Assembly (NCBI GenBank): GCA_028386065.3
Contig: JAKUCV010006741.1
Span: 30,698 to 94,697, forward strand
DNA: 64,000 nucleotides
Origin: Turnera subulata
Lineage: Eukaryota; Streptophyta; Magnoliopsida; Malpighiales; Passifloraceae
Direction: 5' to 3'
Shown: one piece after another, positions 1-8,587 of the stretch
Layout of the letters: each line of letters opens with the position of its first letter
Numbering within the stretch: the stretch's first letter is position 1
Translations under genes and position numbers: made by a program
Notes under the pieces: generated by a model
What the model was told of the DNA's origin: nothing
Seen by the model: the letters and a program-made list of their open reading frames with translations, nothing else
Database searches by the model: none

Positions 1-1225
1 GACTTTCCACACAAGAAGATAAACACCTCTTCTTGTGAATCTAACCAAGGGAACTAACCTCCCTTAAGGTGTATAAGTACACAATCACTCAAACAAGAGA
101 CTCTCTCAAAGAGTAGATATGAGTTACAGAATTTAAGCTCTAAAAGGGCAACTCTCAAATCCTCAATAGGATATTGGCTCAATAAAGATTTTGATGAATG
201 TATGGAATGAATGCTTGAATGTTGAGAGTTGATTAGTTCTGAAACACAGCTAAAAATGCTCAATTTGGAGCTTTGAAAAGTTATAGAGTCGTTTTAAATC
301 CACCCAAAAACAGCCTTAAACAAAACATAGTGGGTGCTGAAAAGTTGTCTGCTACAACGGCAAAACATCGATGTTTTCCCTTAAACATCGATGTTTTGGC
401 CAGCAATTTTAAATTATTGTTCCAACGGCTAGTAGAACATCGATGTTTGTCTTAGCAACATCGATGTTTTAAGATACAACATCGATGTTCTCAAATCAAA
501 CATCGATGTTTTTATGCTTCGCAAAAATATGATGAAAAGGGGTTATGCAAGAACATCGATGTTGGAAAATGGAACATCGATGTTTTATGGCTACTGCCAA
601 AATTCATCTTGAAAGCAATTGTCACAACATCAATGTTTAAATTCCCAACATCGATGTTTTCTGGCTTCGGCAAAATTATATTTCAAAGACAATTTTCATG
701 AACATCGATGTTGGATTGTGAACATCGATGTTTTGACCAACGGTCACAAGAACATCGATGTTTTATAATCCAACATCGATGTTTTAGAGCTACTGCCAAT
801 ATTTGGAAAACTTGGAAAAATAGAACATCGATGTTTGTTGACAGAACATCGATGTTTTGGACTCAAAACACAACTTTATGTTTGAAAGCATCCTTATGAA
901 TTGTATGATTGAAATGTGTTTTGTTTGAGCCAATGTCTAAGAGAAGTTGAGTGTTTACCTTGTACAAAATAGGTTCCTAACACTCCTTGCTCTTCTTACT
1001 TGTTACTTCAATTCTTGACTTCAATTCTTGAGCAAGTTGTTCTTATTTTTGTGTTCCTAACTCAGCTTTCTCTTCTTGCTTGTAGCTTCAATTTTTGATC
1101 ACATTGTTTAAGCTTTTGATCTTTGCTTTTTGCTTCAAGGATGTCATCAATTGAGCCAAGGTTTGTTGCCAAGGTTTGTCATTATCAAAACCCTGAAAGA
1201 AAGCATGGAGGCATTAGTTCTAACA
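1..1225 (-). repeat. 3' LTR of the non-autonomous Sirevirus (partial, first about 310 bases outside window)
   Basis: Base 1 matches base 7364 of the right LTR and the two stay collinear to the terminal inverted repeat GTTCTAACA at 1217-1225. In element orientation the LTR starts TGTTAGAAC and is preceded by a purine tract. It contains fifteen exact copies and one variant of the palindrome AACATCGATGTT between 364 and 856. Short ORFs that run through the palindromes are artefacts of the repeat. Confidence 0.93.
364..856. repeat. Palindrome array AACATCGATGTT, left LTR copy
   Basis: Exact copies start at 364, 384, 436, 457, 478, 499, 552, 573, 701, 721, 751, 772, 824 and 845, with a further copy and one mutated copy near 627-660. 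Most come in pairs or runs with start-to-start distances of 20 or 21 bp, while sequence between the pairs is not conserved. Confidence 0.97.
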
Positions 1226-1410
1226 ATTTCCCCCTTTTTCATAATGACAAACACTTTGAAAGTATATGCTGGGTTTAAGTGAGTTTTAATTCCCCCTGAA
1301 TTCAATTCCCCCTGTCTTGGATGCATATACTTTCAGTGAGTTTTAATTCCCCCTGAATTCAATTCCCCCTGTCTTGGATGCCTATACTTTCTGTGATTTT
1401 TTCCCCCTTT
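1226..1410 (-). promoter_or_regulatory. Polypurine tract with multiplied PPT-like copies
   Basis: Next to the 3' LTR the minus strand reads AAAAAGGGGGAAAT, the expected primer site for plus-strand DNA synthesis. Upstream in the element there are four AGGGGGAATT tracts arranged as a 57-bp tandem duplication (units starting near 1279 and 1336) and another purine tract at about 1397-1411. Sireviruses are known to multiply their polypurine tract, so this supports the lineage call. Confidence 0.8.
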
Positions 1411-1502
1411 TGTCATTAGCAAAAAGAAATAGCAAAGACAAATTAATTTTTTTACATAAACACAAGCAAATTAATATAAATAAGGAGTTAAGAACAATGG
1501 TT

Positions 1503-2725
1503 CTAGTTCCCATCATCGGCATCCTCATCATCTTCCTCATCTTCTTCTTCTTCGACCTCCATGGGAACATAATCCTCATCATCATCATCGTCGTCGTCAT
1601 CACCAAAGTGGAAACCTGGGAAGTGTGGTGGAGGATTGTAGTCGACATGAGCAAAATAAGCATGCAGGTCATGTCCTTGCCTTTGTACCTCCATGTCGAT
1701 TCTGTCATTTGACCTTCCCAAGCTGCGTAGAGTGGCCGCAATTGAGTCAAGGGTAGCGGCAGGAGGTCGAGGAGCAGGTGCTGGAAGAGCTAGAAGAGAG
1801 CCTGCTTGGGGTGCTTCTGCTTGTTGCTCCTCGGTAGCTTGGGCAGGCTGTTGAGCACCTACAGCTGCGTGTCCGGTTCGGAATGTTGCATCTGAAATAG
1901 CCCAATTCTTGGCTGCTGTGGTGAGGGCATCTTCTAATGGGTTAAATCATGCACTCATCAAAATATTAGTGACCAGGAAGGCATATGGCAGAGGATGGTC
2001 GTTGTTCGCATGTTCTGCCATGTGCATGAAGACGAGACGTGCCCAATTAATGGGTGCACCCGTGAATGATTGCATGAAGGATTTTCTCGTCTTCAATTGT
2101 CATAGTCGTGTGGCCTCCGGCTCGTGGTTTGATCACCCGAGTGAGAAGGTAGAGAAGGACCCTGTACTCAGGATTGATTGAATGAATGGTCGGTCGGCCG
2201 GAATGGTTCCTCTTGACCTCTGTGATGCCGAGCTGAGCTAGGAGAGGGATCTCATGGTTAGTGAGGAAGTGATCTCCCCCATAGCCGGGAATGTCGTAAC
2301 CTTGGAATGGCAAATGGGTAATGGTTCCGAATTGCTCCAAGGTGATCTAGATCGTCCTTCCATTGACCTGTGCAGATAATACCTCTCCTTCACGGGTCAG
2401 TGTTGAGTAGAATGCCCGGATGAAGTCGGCATTAAACTCATGCCTGCTGCTAGTGACAAACTTCCAAAGATGAGATTGGTGAAGAAGCCTTGGTAGATTA
2501 GTGTAGTGTTTTTCTTGGGTGTATTCTTCAGGTAAGTATCTAGGAGGTGCAATAGGACGTTTGGCAAAAGAGGGAATTATATCGGTTTAACTGTTGACGA
2601 GAAGTGAACCAAATATGGGTACCCTCCACTGGATATCGATGGTCAGAGCTGGAAGAGCTCCTCCTTCTGGTGGGGTGTTCTTGGATAGGATCTTTCTTTT
2701 TGGTGCTTTTCTTTCCTCCAACCAT
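1503..2725 (-). pseudogene. Plant-transposon-protein-like ORF with acidic tail, in the env position
   Basis: On the minus strand an ATG at 2725 opens a basic, serine-rich start (GGKKSTKKKD, then a serine run). Further on are segments typical of the 'putative plant transposon protein' domain seen in many plant retroelement ORFs: RYLPEEYTQEKHYTNL, HEFNADFIRAFYSTL, GYGGDHFLTNHEIP, INWARLVFMHMAE. The C-terminus is a glutamine/proline-rich linker and then a run of aspartates and glutamates ending at 1503. Reading it through needs frame changes near 2585 and near 2065 and crosses stops near 2347 and near 1950, so it is a broken copy. It lies between the pol-less centre and the 3' LTR in the same orientation as gag, the place where some Sireviruses carry an env-like ORF. 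It has its own TATA box 87 bp upstream. The protein's function is unknown. Confidence 0.7.
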
Positions 2726-2811
2726 GGTGAATGAAAAGATGTAGTGCTTGAGAGAGTGAGGGAGTGGTCTGATTTGTGTGAGAGTGAAGAGGAAGGTGCA
2801 AGGTTGGTTTG

Positions 2812-2820
2812 CTTTTATAG
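2812..2820 (-). promoter_or_regulatory. TATA box of the internal env-position ORF
   Basis: The minus strand reads CTATAAAAG, 87 bp upstream of the ATG at 2725. The palindrome array at 2896-3354 lies directly upstream. Confidence 0.6.
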
Positions 2821-2895
2821 TAGGGACCAAAATATAGCTGTTGGAGCATTGAAAACAGGCTCTAACGGCTATTTTTTTTTGAAAATCAATAGCTC

Positions 2896-3354
2896 AACAT
2901 CGATGTTTACAGTCGAGACATCGATGTTGGAGACTGTGCAACGGCTCTTTTTTTTAAAAGTCAGCGGCTAAAACATCGATGTTGAAGCTGAGAAACATCG
3001 ATGTTGTGACTGTGCAACGGCTATAATTTTGAACTGCAACGGTCCAACATCGATGTTTTTCAGAGAACATCGATTTTTTTTGCGTTCGACAAAAAAAAAA
3101 TTAAAATGTGCCTATCGGTCCAACATCGATGTTTTAACTTAAACATCGATGTTTTTAGCTCTCGGCAGAAAAAGGAAAAAGAAATCCATGTGTCAAACAT
3201 CGATGTTTGGTGATTGAACATCGATGTTATAATGAAGTACTTGAAAGACTTACCTGAACATCGATGTTTGTGAAAGGCAACATCGATGTTTTCATCACTC
3301 TGCCACTTGTTTGATGCATCCAACATCGATGTTGGTCAGGGCAACATCGATGTT
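2896..3354. repeat. Palindrome array AACATCGATGTT, internal copy 1
   Basis: About a dozen exact copies plus two mutated ones, again mostly in pairs 20-22 bp apart (for example 2972/2994 and 3122/3142). It lies between two divergent units: the minus-strand ORF with TATA at 2812-2820 and the plus-strand endonuclease-like gene with TATA at 4020. It is not part of an LTR. Confidence 0.95.
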
Positions 3355-3360
3355 GCTCTG

Positions 3361-4019
3361 TTTGTTTGGTAAGATGCTTACTTGTTCATCCTTGCTGAGT
3401 GTCCGAAATGAAATGTCCCTACAAAACAGAGTTAATAGAGCCTTGGATGCTCAAATTAGCAATGGATAATACATGAGTTTTATGGAGATGAAACATATGT
3501 AACAATTTTAAGATGTAGTAAGGAAGCCTCTCTGCCACCAAGAAACATTTTCCCCTTGTCGTAAATGCACCGGGCTCGTGAAAATGTCTTGTCAGTTAGA
3601 CTTTGGTTGCCTCTGATGCCCGACTAATCAGACAGTAAATCCCCGTGATGAATCAATAATTAATTCGATGCCAAGATTTTCAAAAAACAAATGCTTGATT
3701 ATCGGAAAAATTGGCGGTTAGTAATAAATAAATTGGCAAAGTTAGCCTGTAATAAGTGCATGAATAGAGGCATCAAAGGAAGGAGCCAGAGTTCACAAAT
3801 AATGCATGATCGTTGTGACTTGAAAGCGTATAAACAATTGCATCCCGTATTTAATTTAAGGTAAGACGGGTATTGGTGTGTGCTGTGGCAATAATTTCAA
3901 AGAAAGTAATCTTTGAAGGGACACAACCAGTTGTCACCTAAATGTGGAGTAGTCAGCCTTTTGTAGTTTTCTGGCAATAGGTGCGATTCAGGCTATGAAA
4001 CAGTGATAAATAAATTTGC
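3361..4019. other. Non-coding stretch between array and endonuclease-like gene
   Basis: No ORF, RNA gene or repeat is recognised here. It may be promoter sequence carried along with the plus-strand gene at 4123. Confidence 0.5.
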
Positions 4020-4027
4020 TATAAAAG
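4020..4027 (+). promoter_or_regulatory. TATA box of the endonuclease-like gene
   Basis: TATAAAAG stands 96 bases upstream of the only good ATG (4123), a normal plant Pol II spacing. Confidence 0.6.
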
Positions 4028-4122
4028 GCAAGGCATTGATTAGTCAATAATCAGAGGAGTAGAAGTAAAGAAAGAAAACATTTCTGACTAAAGAGAGAAA
4101 ATACAAAACCTCAATAACAAGA

Positions 4123-4806
4123 ATGCTTGCCCCATCCTCCGTATTCTTTGTCGAGGGAGCCTCCTTAGGAAGGAGAAACCGATTGGCTTATAGCTTAATA
4201 AATGAGCATGAGGAGGCACTGCCAGAGGGACTTGGACGGATTCCTCGATTGGTCTTCGCAACTGAAGTCTATTCGACCCTGTTCTTTGTCACTCCTATGG
4301 AGGAGACCATCTACTTGGAGGATCAAAATTCCCTTCGAACATCCTACTATGGCACAGCTAATTCAACTATGTTCTTCATTTCTGACAGGTTTCAGGAGTT
4401 GCTGTTGGAGCCGTCTTATCAAGCTCTGAACGAGGGCAGTTACTACCAAATTTCAATGACAGCTCGGAGCGTTCCTCGAGTAGGGGTCATTCCGCCGACT
4501 TGGCCAAAGGTTCGTCTTCTGGTATGGAACTGCAGAGGGATCACAAGACGCTCCCAAGACTTTGTCCGGACCCTGCGAGACTTGAAGAACCAGTATAAAC
4601 CAAATATGGTTCTACTAACAGAGACTTGTTGGCAGGCTGGAGTAAACCACGGAGTTAATCCTCTACGTTTTCCATCAGCGCACCGGTTCGAGCTTTCGGG
4701 TCAGAACAATTCTGGTGGAATGTGGTTCGCATGGAACGATAGCGTTAGGGTTAACATAGTTAACACTCCTACTAGTTTTACTGTCACAGCTGTTCCAAAT
4801 CGTTAG
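4123..4806 (+). CDS. Intronless ORF with a partial endonuclease/exonuclease/phosphatase (EEP) domain
   Basis: The 227-residue product has an N-terminal half (residues 1 to about 125) that I do not recognise. From about residue 130 it has the start of a LINE-type EEP endonuclease domain: VRLLVWNCRGI, then NMVLLTETCW, then SGGMWFAWN. Those blocks hold the first metal- and phosphate-contacting residues of the fold (the N in WNCRG and the E in TETCW). The domain stops at residue 227, before the distal catalytic Asp/His blocks, so nuclease activity is unlikely. It is antisense to the surrounding element, with its own TATA at 4020 and an AATAAA at 4934, so it looks like a small captured transcription unit rather than part of the polyprotein. 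It could also be a fragment of a LINE ORF2. Confidence 0.6.
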   Translation: MLAPSSVFFVEGASLGRRNRLAYSLINEHEEALPEGLGRIPRLVFATEVYSTLFFVTPMEETIYLEDQNSLRTSYYGTANSTMFFISDRFQELLLEPSYQALNEGSYYQISMTARSVPRVGVIPPTWPKVRLLVWNCRGITRRSQDFVRTLRDLKNQYKPNMVLLTETCWQAGVNHGVNPLRFPSAHRFELSGQNNSGGMWFAWNDSVRVNIVNTPTSFTVTAVPNR

Positions 4807-4933
4807 AAGCAAATAATAATTGTAATGAATATGTATGATGTAATTCTGCGTTTCTTTGTGATTGTAAAATATATGATGTAATTGAATGTGTGTATGTTTT
4901 AAGATTCAGCAGCTGTACTCAATCTTTATAATC

Positions 4934-4939
4934 AATAAA
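4934..4939 (+). terminator. Polyadenylation signal AATAAA of the endonuclease-like gene
   Basis: AATAAA lies 128 bases after the stop codon, in a T-rich context suited to plant 3' end formation. Confidence 0.5.
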
Positions 4940-5155
4940 AGTACTTTATGCTTTCAGCATGTGTATGACATAAATTTCTTTCATGTGAATGTTCATCAAA
5001 CAAGCTAGTGTTTACTAACTACATGCTTGGCTTAAATTGAAAGAAATTTGAATATTCTTCCTGAAACACTTAGTCTTGAATATGCTACCTAAATTTCTTA
5101 ACTTAAATGAGAAAGTTAACTTGTTTCTAAACTGTGAGAATGCATCAAAGAGCAG

Positions 5156-5465
5156 AACATCGATGTTCAAGAATGCAACATCGATGTTGTTGACCACTGC
5201 ATAAAATTTTGAATAGCTTGGAATGAATAACATCTATGTGTAGAGCACGAACATCGATGTTTAATGACTTCTAGAAAGATAGAGTTCTTACCGAACATCG
5301 ATGTTTGATACAAAACATCGATGTGCATTCTCGATTTGAGGCTTGGCAGCTCTTATTGGAACATCGATGTTTTCTAGACAACATCGATGTTTTTCAGCTA
5401 CTGGTTGAAAAACAGGTGATCTGAAAATCACAGAACATCGATGTTGCTTGTTAAACATCGATGTT
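5156..5465. repeat. Palindrome array AACATCGATGTT, internal copy 2
   Basis: About eight exact and two degenerate copies, paired at 20-21 bp (for example 5156/5177). It lies just beyond the truncated protease stub, so it replaces the place where pol would continue. Confidence 0.95.
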
Positions 5466-5526
5466 TCTCCTATTGGTCCGGTTTTGTACTATCACTTAGT
5501 CTTGAATTTTGGATGCTTCTTTGGTC

Positions 5527-5597
5527 ATTTGCTTGGAGCATCCGCAATCAAGGTACCAAAGTACGCTTGATGCCTTCAAGCATACCTGCAAAACGAA
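5527..5597 (-). pseudogene. Protease stub (start of pol) of the non-autonomous element
   Basis: Downstream of gag the minus strand still encodes YLDCGCSKQMT, the counterpart of the aspartic protease motif YLDSGCSKHMTG seen intact in the neighbouring plus-strand element. The catalytic D-S-G has become D-C-G and homology ends within a few codons, giving way to unrelated sequence and the palindrome array. This marks the point where pol was lost. Confidence 0.75.
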
Positions 5598-6998
5598 TCA
5601 AAAGGATTTCGGTACCCAAATCTTTTTGGGTCCTTGAGAGTGAGTAGATACATGCTGATGATAGACCTTATCTTGTACCCAATGTCTATGCCTAGTAAAA
5701 CATACCGGGGCAATGTGTCCTATCCTATTACAATAGTGACAAATGACATTTGGGTTATGCATCCTTCTAGATTGATTATAGGTACCATATTGCCTATGTT
5801 CATGCAATCTATTATACTTGTCTTCCCTAGGTAAAATCTTGTTTTCCCTAAATTGAGTCACATATTTCCTAGGTTTAGTAAAATGAGAACTTTCATTTTT
5901 AGCTCTGTGTACATGTGGTCTTGCAACCTTAGCATTTGATCTAACATTGTAGGCATATAATTTAGCATAGTGAGCTCTTCCACTACTTGCATTTGGTTTG
6001 GCATTTTGAGCATAAGACCTTCTATGATGAATATGTGCTCTTGTGTTATGAACATGTGATCTAGTATGACGTGCATGTGGTTTAGCATGTTCATGTGATG
6101 TAGTATGATGAGTAGAAGATGAAGCAACATGTTTATATGTCTTAGCTTTAAGCACAGCAGGTTTGACATCATTTGACCCATTTAATGCACCTAATCCTTC
6201 CTTCTGTGTTGGACTCCTTTGTTGTCCTAGAAGAAGATTAAGACCATCTCTACCATTTGTGAACTTTTCTAATGTATTATTCAAATCATCAATTTGAGAC
6301 CTAAGAGATTCATTCTCCTTTCCCAATACAACACAAGCACATACATTTGAGGATATCTTCTTGTTAAGTTTATTGTATGATATATTGAGAGCATGCTTTT
6401 CTTCTTCAAGCTTATCAATTTTACTAGATAACTCATTCTTATCATTTACTAATTTCTCATTATCATTTTCTAAGGTTGTAATTTGTTTCTTTAAATTTTT
6501 ATTGACCTTAGAGACTAAAATGAATTTACTATATACTTCATTAAATGCATTTTGCAACTCTTCAAATGTATAATCATCGCTTGAATAGGAAGTACTCACC
6601 TCTTCCGGAGGTTCTTCCTTTGCCATGCAATAAAGGTTGATAGTCTCCTCTTGCTTGCTGTTGGTTTCTTCATAGATAATTTCCAACATGTTCCACATCT
6701 CCTTGGCTGTTGCGCAGTGCGAGATTATTTGATAGTCATCCGGATTGACCGCACTCTGAATCATGTTTATCGCCTTGGAGTTGTTTTCGATTCTTTGGAT
6801 GTCATCTACGTTGTGCTCCATCTTTGATGGGATTTGAATGCCATTCTTTATCATCAGCCAAGCTGCGAAATTGTTGGCTTGGATGAAAATTCTCATCCTT
6901 TCCTTCCAATATGCGTAATTTGTCCCGTCAAAGAATGGTGCACGGGTAGTGGATTGTCCTTCAGTGATTCCTGCATACAGAGCATTTGAACAAGCCAT
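5598..6998 (-). CDS. Gag-like protein of the non-autonomous Sirevirus, internally deleted
   Basis: An intact 466-codon ORF starts at an ATG about 55 bp from the LTR. Residues about 18-110 are the copia gag N-terminus (FFDGTNYAYWKERMRIF). It then jumps to the coiled-coil part (EELQNAFNEVYSKFI, ENDNEKLVNDKNELSSKIDKLE) shared with the plus-strand relative at 9200-9650. The second half of the gag-polypeptide (UBN2) domain and the first CCHC knuckle of that relative are absent. A His/Arg-rich basic segment follows (about 290-375) and then a CCHC knuckle, CHYCNRIGHIAPVC. The ORF has stayed open although its pol is gone, which suggests the protein, or at least its RNA-binding tail, was useful for packaging. 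It would form or join virus-like particles in the cytoplasm; that is inferred. Confidence 0.85.
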   Translation of the reverse strand: MACSNALYAGITEGQSTTRAPFFDGTNYAYWKERMRIFIQANNFAAWLMIKNGIQIPSKMEHNVDDIQRIENNSKAINMIQSAVNPDDYQIISHCATAKEMWNMLEIIYEETNSKQEETINLYCMAKEEPPEEVSTSYSSDDYTFEELQNAFNEVYSKFILVSKVNKNLKKQITTLENDNEKLVNDKNELSSKIDKLEEEKHALNISYNKLNKKISSNVCACVVLGKENESLRSQIDDLNNTLEKFTNGRDGLNLLLGQQRSPTQKEGLGALNGSNDVKPAVLKAKTYKHVASSSTHHTTSHEHAKPHARHTRSHVHNTRAHIHHRRSYAQNAKPNASSGRAHYAKLYAYNVRSNAKVARPHVHRAKNESSHFTKPRKYVTQFRENKILPREDKYNRLHEHRQYGTYNQSRRMHNPNVICHYCNRIGHIAPVCFTRHRHWVQDKVYHQHVSTHSQGPKKIWVPKSF

Positions 6999-7039
6999 GG
7001 AAGATTTCTCTCAAACGGTTAAGTCTTATAGAGAGTTAG

Positions 7040-7053
7040 GCTCCGCTACCAAT
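7040..7053 (-). promoter_or_regulatory. Primer-binding site of the non-autonomous Sirevirus
   Basis: Directly after the 5' LTR the minus strand reads ATTGGTAGCGGAGC. The usual Sirevirus and gypsy site, complementary to initiator tRNA-Met, is TGGTATCAGAGC; this one differs at two positions. The same 13-mer, TTGGTAGCGGAGC, follows the unrelated gypsy LTR at 17,148. Confidence 0.75.
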
Positions 7054-8587
7054 TGTTAGAACAATAGCCCTTCGCTAGAGGGAGGGTGAATAGCGATAAT
7101 CGAATAAAAACGAAATAAGCAGAAATTAAATGCGGAATTAAAAGAATGAAGGACACAAGAAATTTATCCTGGTTCACACACACTCTACTAGTGTGGCTAA
7201 TCCAGCCCTTCAAGTCTCACTTGAAGATTTCACTATCTACGTTAAGCTTACGGGTGCTTAACAAACCGTTACAACCTAGGAATTCTAGTCACAAGAATCC
7301 TAAACCCTGAAAGTTCAAGTCACATGAACTTCAGCTCTCTTGCTTGAAAATACCTCACTTCAAGACTTTCCACACAAGAAGATAAACACCTCTTCTTGTG
7401 AATCTAACCAAGGGAACTAACCTCCCTTAAGGTGTATAAGTACACAATCACTCAAACAAGAGACTCTCTCAAAGAGTAGATATGAGTTACAGAATTTAAG
7501 CTCTAAAAGGGCAACTCTCAAATCCTCAATAGGATATTGGCTCAATAAAGATTTTGATGAATGTATGGAATGAATGCTTGAATGTTGAGAGTTGATTAGT
7601 TCTGAAACACAGCTAAAAATGCTCAATTTGGAGCTTTGAAAAGTTATAGAGTCGTTTTAAATCCACCCAAAAACAGCCTTAAACAAAACATAGTGGGTGC
7701 TGAAAAGTTGTCTGCTACAACGGCAAAACATCGATGTTTTCCCTTAAACATCGATGTTTTGGCCAGCAATTTTAAATTATTGTTCCAACGGCTAGTAGAA
7801 CATCGATGTTTGTCTTAGCAACATCGATGTTTTAAGATACAACATCGATGTTCTCAAATCAAACATCGATGTTTTTATGCTTCGCAAAAATATGATGAAA
7901 AGGGGTTATGCAAGAACATCGATGTTGGAAAATGGAACATCGATGTTTTATGGCTACTGCCAAAATTCATCTTGAAAGCAATTGTCACAACATTGATGTT
8001 TACATTCCCAACATCGATGTTTTCTGGCTTTGGCAAAATTATATTTCAAAGATAATTTTCTGAACATCGATGTTGGATTGTGAACATCGATGTTTTGACC
8101 AACGGTCACAAGAACATCGATGTTTTATAATCCAACATCGATGTTTTAGAGCTACTGCCAATATTTGGAAAACTTGGAAAAACAGAACATCGATGTTTGT
8201 TGACAGAACATCGATGTTTTGGACTCAAAACACAACTTTATGTTTGAAAGCATCCTTATGAATTGTATGATTGAAATGTGTTTTGTTTGAGCCAATGTCT
8301 AAGAGAAGTTGAGTGTTTACCTTGTACAAAATAGGTTCCTAACACTCATTGCTCTTCTTGCTTGTTACTTCAATTCTTGACTTCAATTCTTGAGCAAGTT
8401 GTTCTTATTTTTGTGTTTCTAACTCAGCTTTCTCTTCTTGCTTGTAGCTTCAATTTTTGATCACATTGTTTAAGCTTTTGATCTTTGCTTTTTGCTTCAA
8501 GGATGTCATCAATTGAGCCAAGGTTTGTTGCCAAGGTTTGTCATTATCAAAATCCTGAAAGAAAGCATGGAGGCATTAGTTCTAACA
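7054..8587 (-). repeat. 5' LTR of the non-autonomous Sirevirus (1534 bp)
   Basis: It is bounded by the inverted termini TGTTAGAAC (7054) and GTTCTAACA (8579-8587). The plus-strand gag frame continues immediately at 8588, which fixes the insertion edge. A TATA-like stretch on the minus strand (CTCTATAACTTTT, about 7640-7652) lies downstream of the palindrome array in transcription order. Confidence 0.93.
7727..8218. repeat. Palindrome array AACATCGATGTT, right LTR copy
   Basis: Same layout as the left LTR, with about fourteen exact copies and one mutated copy. Comparing the two LTRs, one changed base pair falls inside a palindrome that was already degenerate; the others are unchanged. Confidence 0.97.

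Larger units (their letters stand above)
1..8587 (-). mobile_element. Non-autonomous Sirevirus-lineage (Ty1/copia) LTR retrotransposon, left LTR truncated by window edge
   Basis: Read on the minus strand the element is: 5' LTR (8587 to 7054), primer-binding site, shortened gag, a protease stub, a palindrome array, an antisense endonuclease-like gene, a second array, a plant-transposon-protein pseudogene, repeated polypurine tracts, and the 3' LTR (1225 to beyond base 1). No reverse transcriptase, RNase H or integrase is visible in the 5.8-kb interior, so it must have moved with enzymes from a relative. It interrupts the gag of a plus-strand Sirevirus: the host gag reading frame resumes at 8588. 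The two LTRs differ at only about eleven positions over 1225 compared bases by eye, so insertion is recent. The expected target duplication at 8588-8592 (AAAAT) cannot be checked because the left end lies outside the window. It resembles the gag-only terminal-repeat class (TR-GAG). Confidence 0.85.

Noticed and set aside
364..856. Regularly spaced short repeats resembling a CRISPR array
   Set aside because: The repeat is a 12-bp palindrome with 8-10-bp spacers, in a plant LTR retrotransposon. No cas genes, and CRISPR repeats and spacers are much longer.
273..899. ORFs of 60-69 codons through the palindrome-rich LTR (also at 7417-8261 and 22,248-22,957)
   Set aside because: They owe their reading to the repeated unit (NIDVL, EHRCF, TSMF strings in the three frames) and lie in non-coding LTR DNA.
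4123..4806. A functional AP endonuclease gene
   Set aside because: The domain ends before the distal catalytic Asp/His blocks; only the first blocks of the fold are present.
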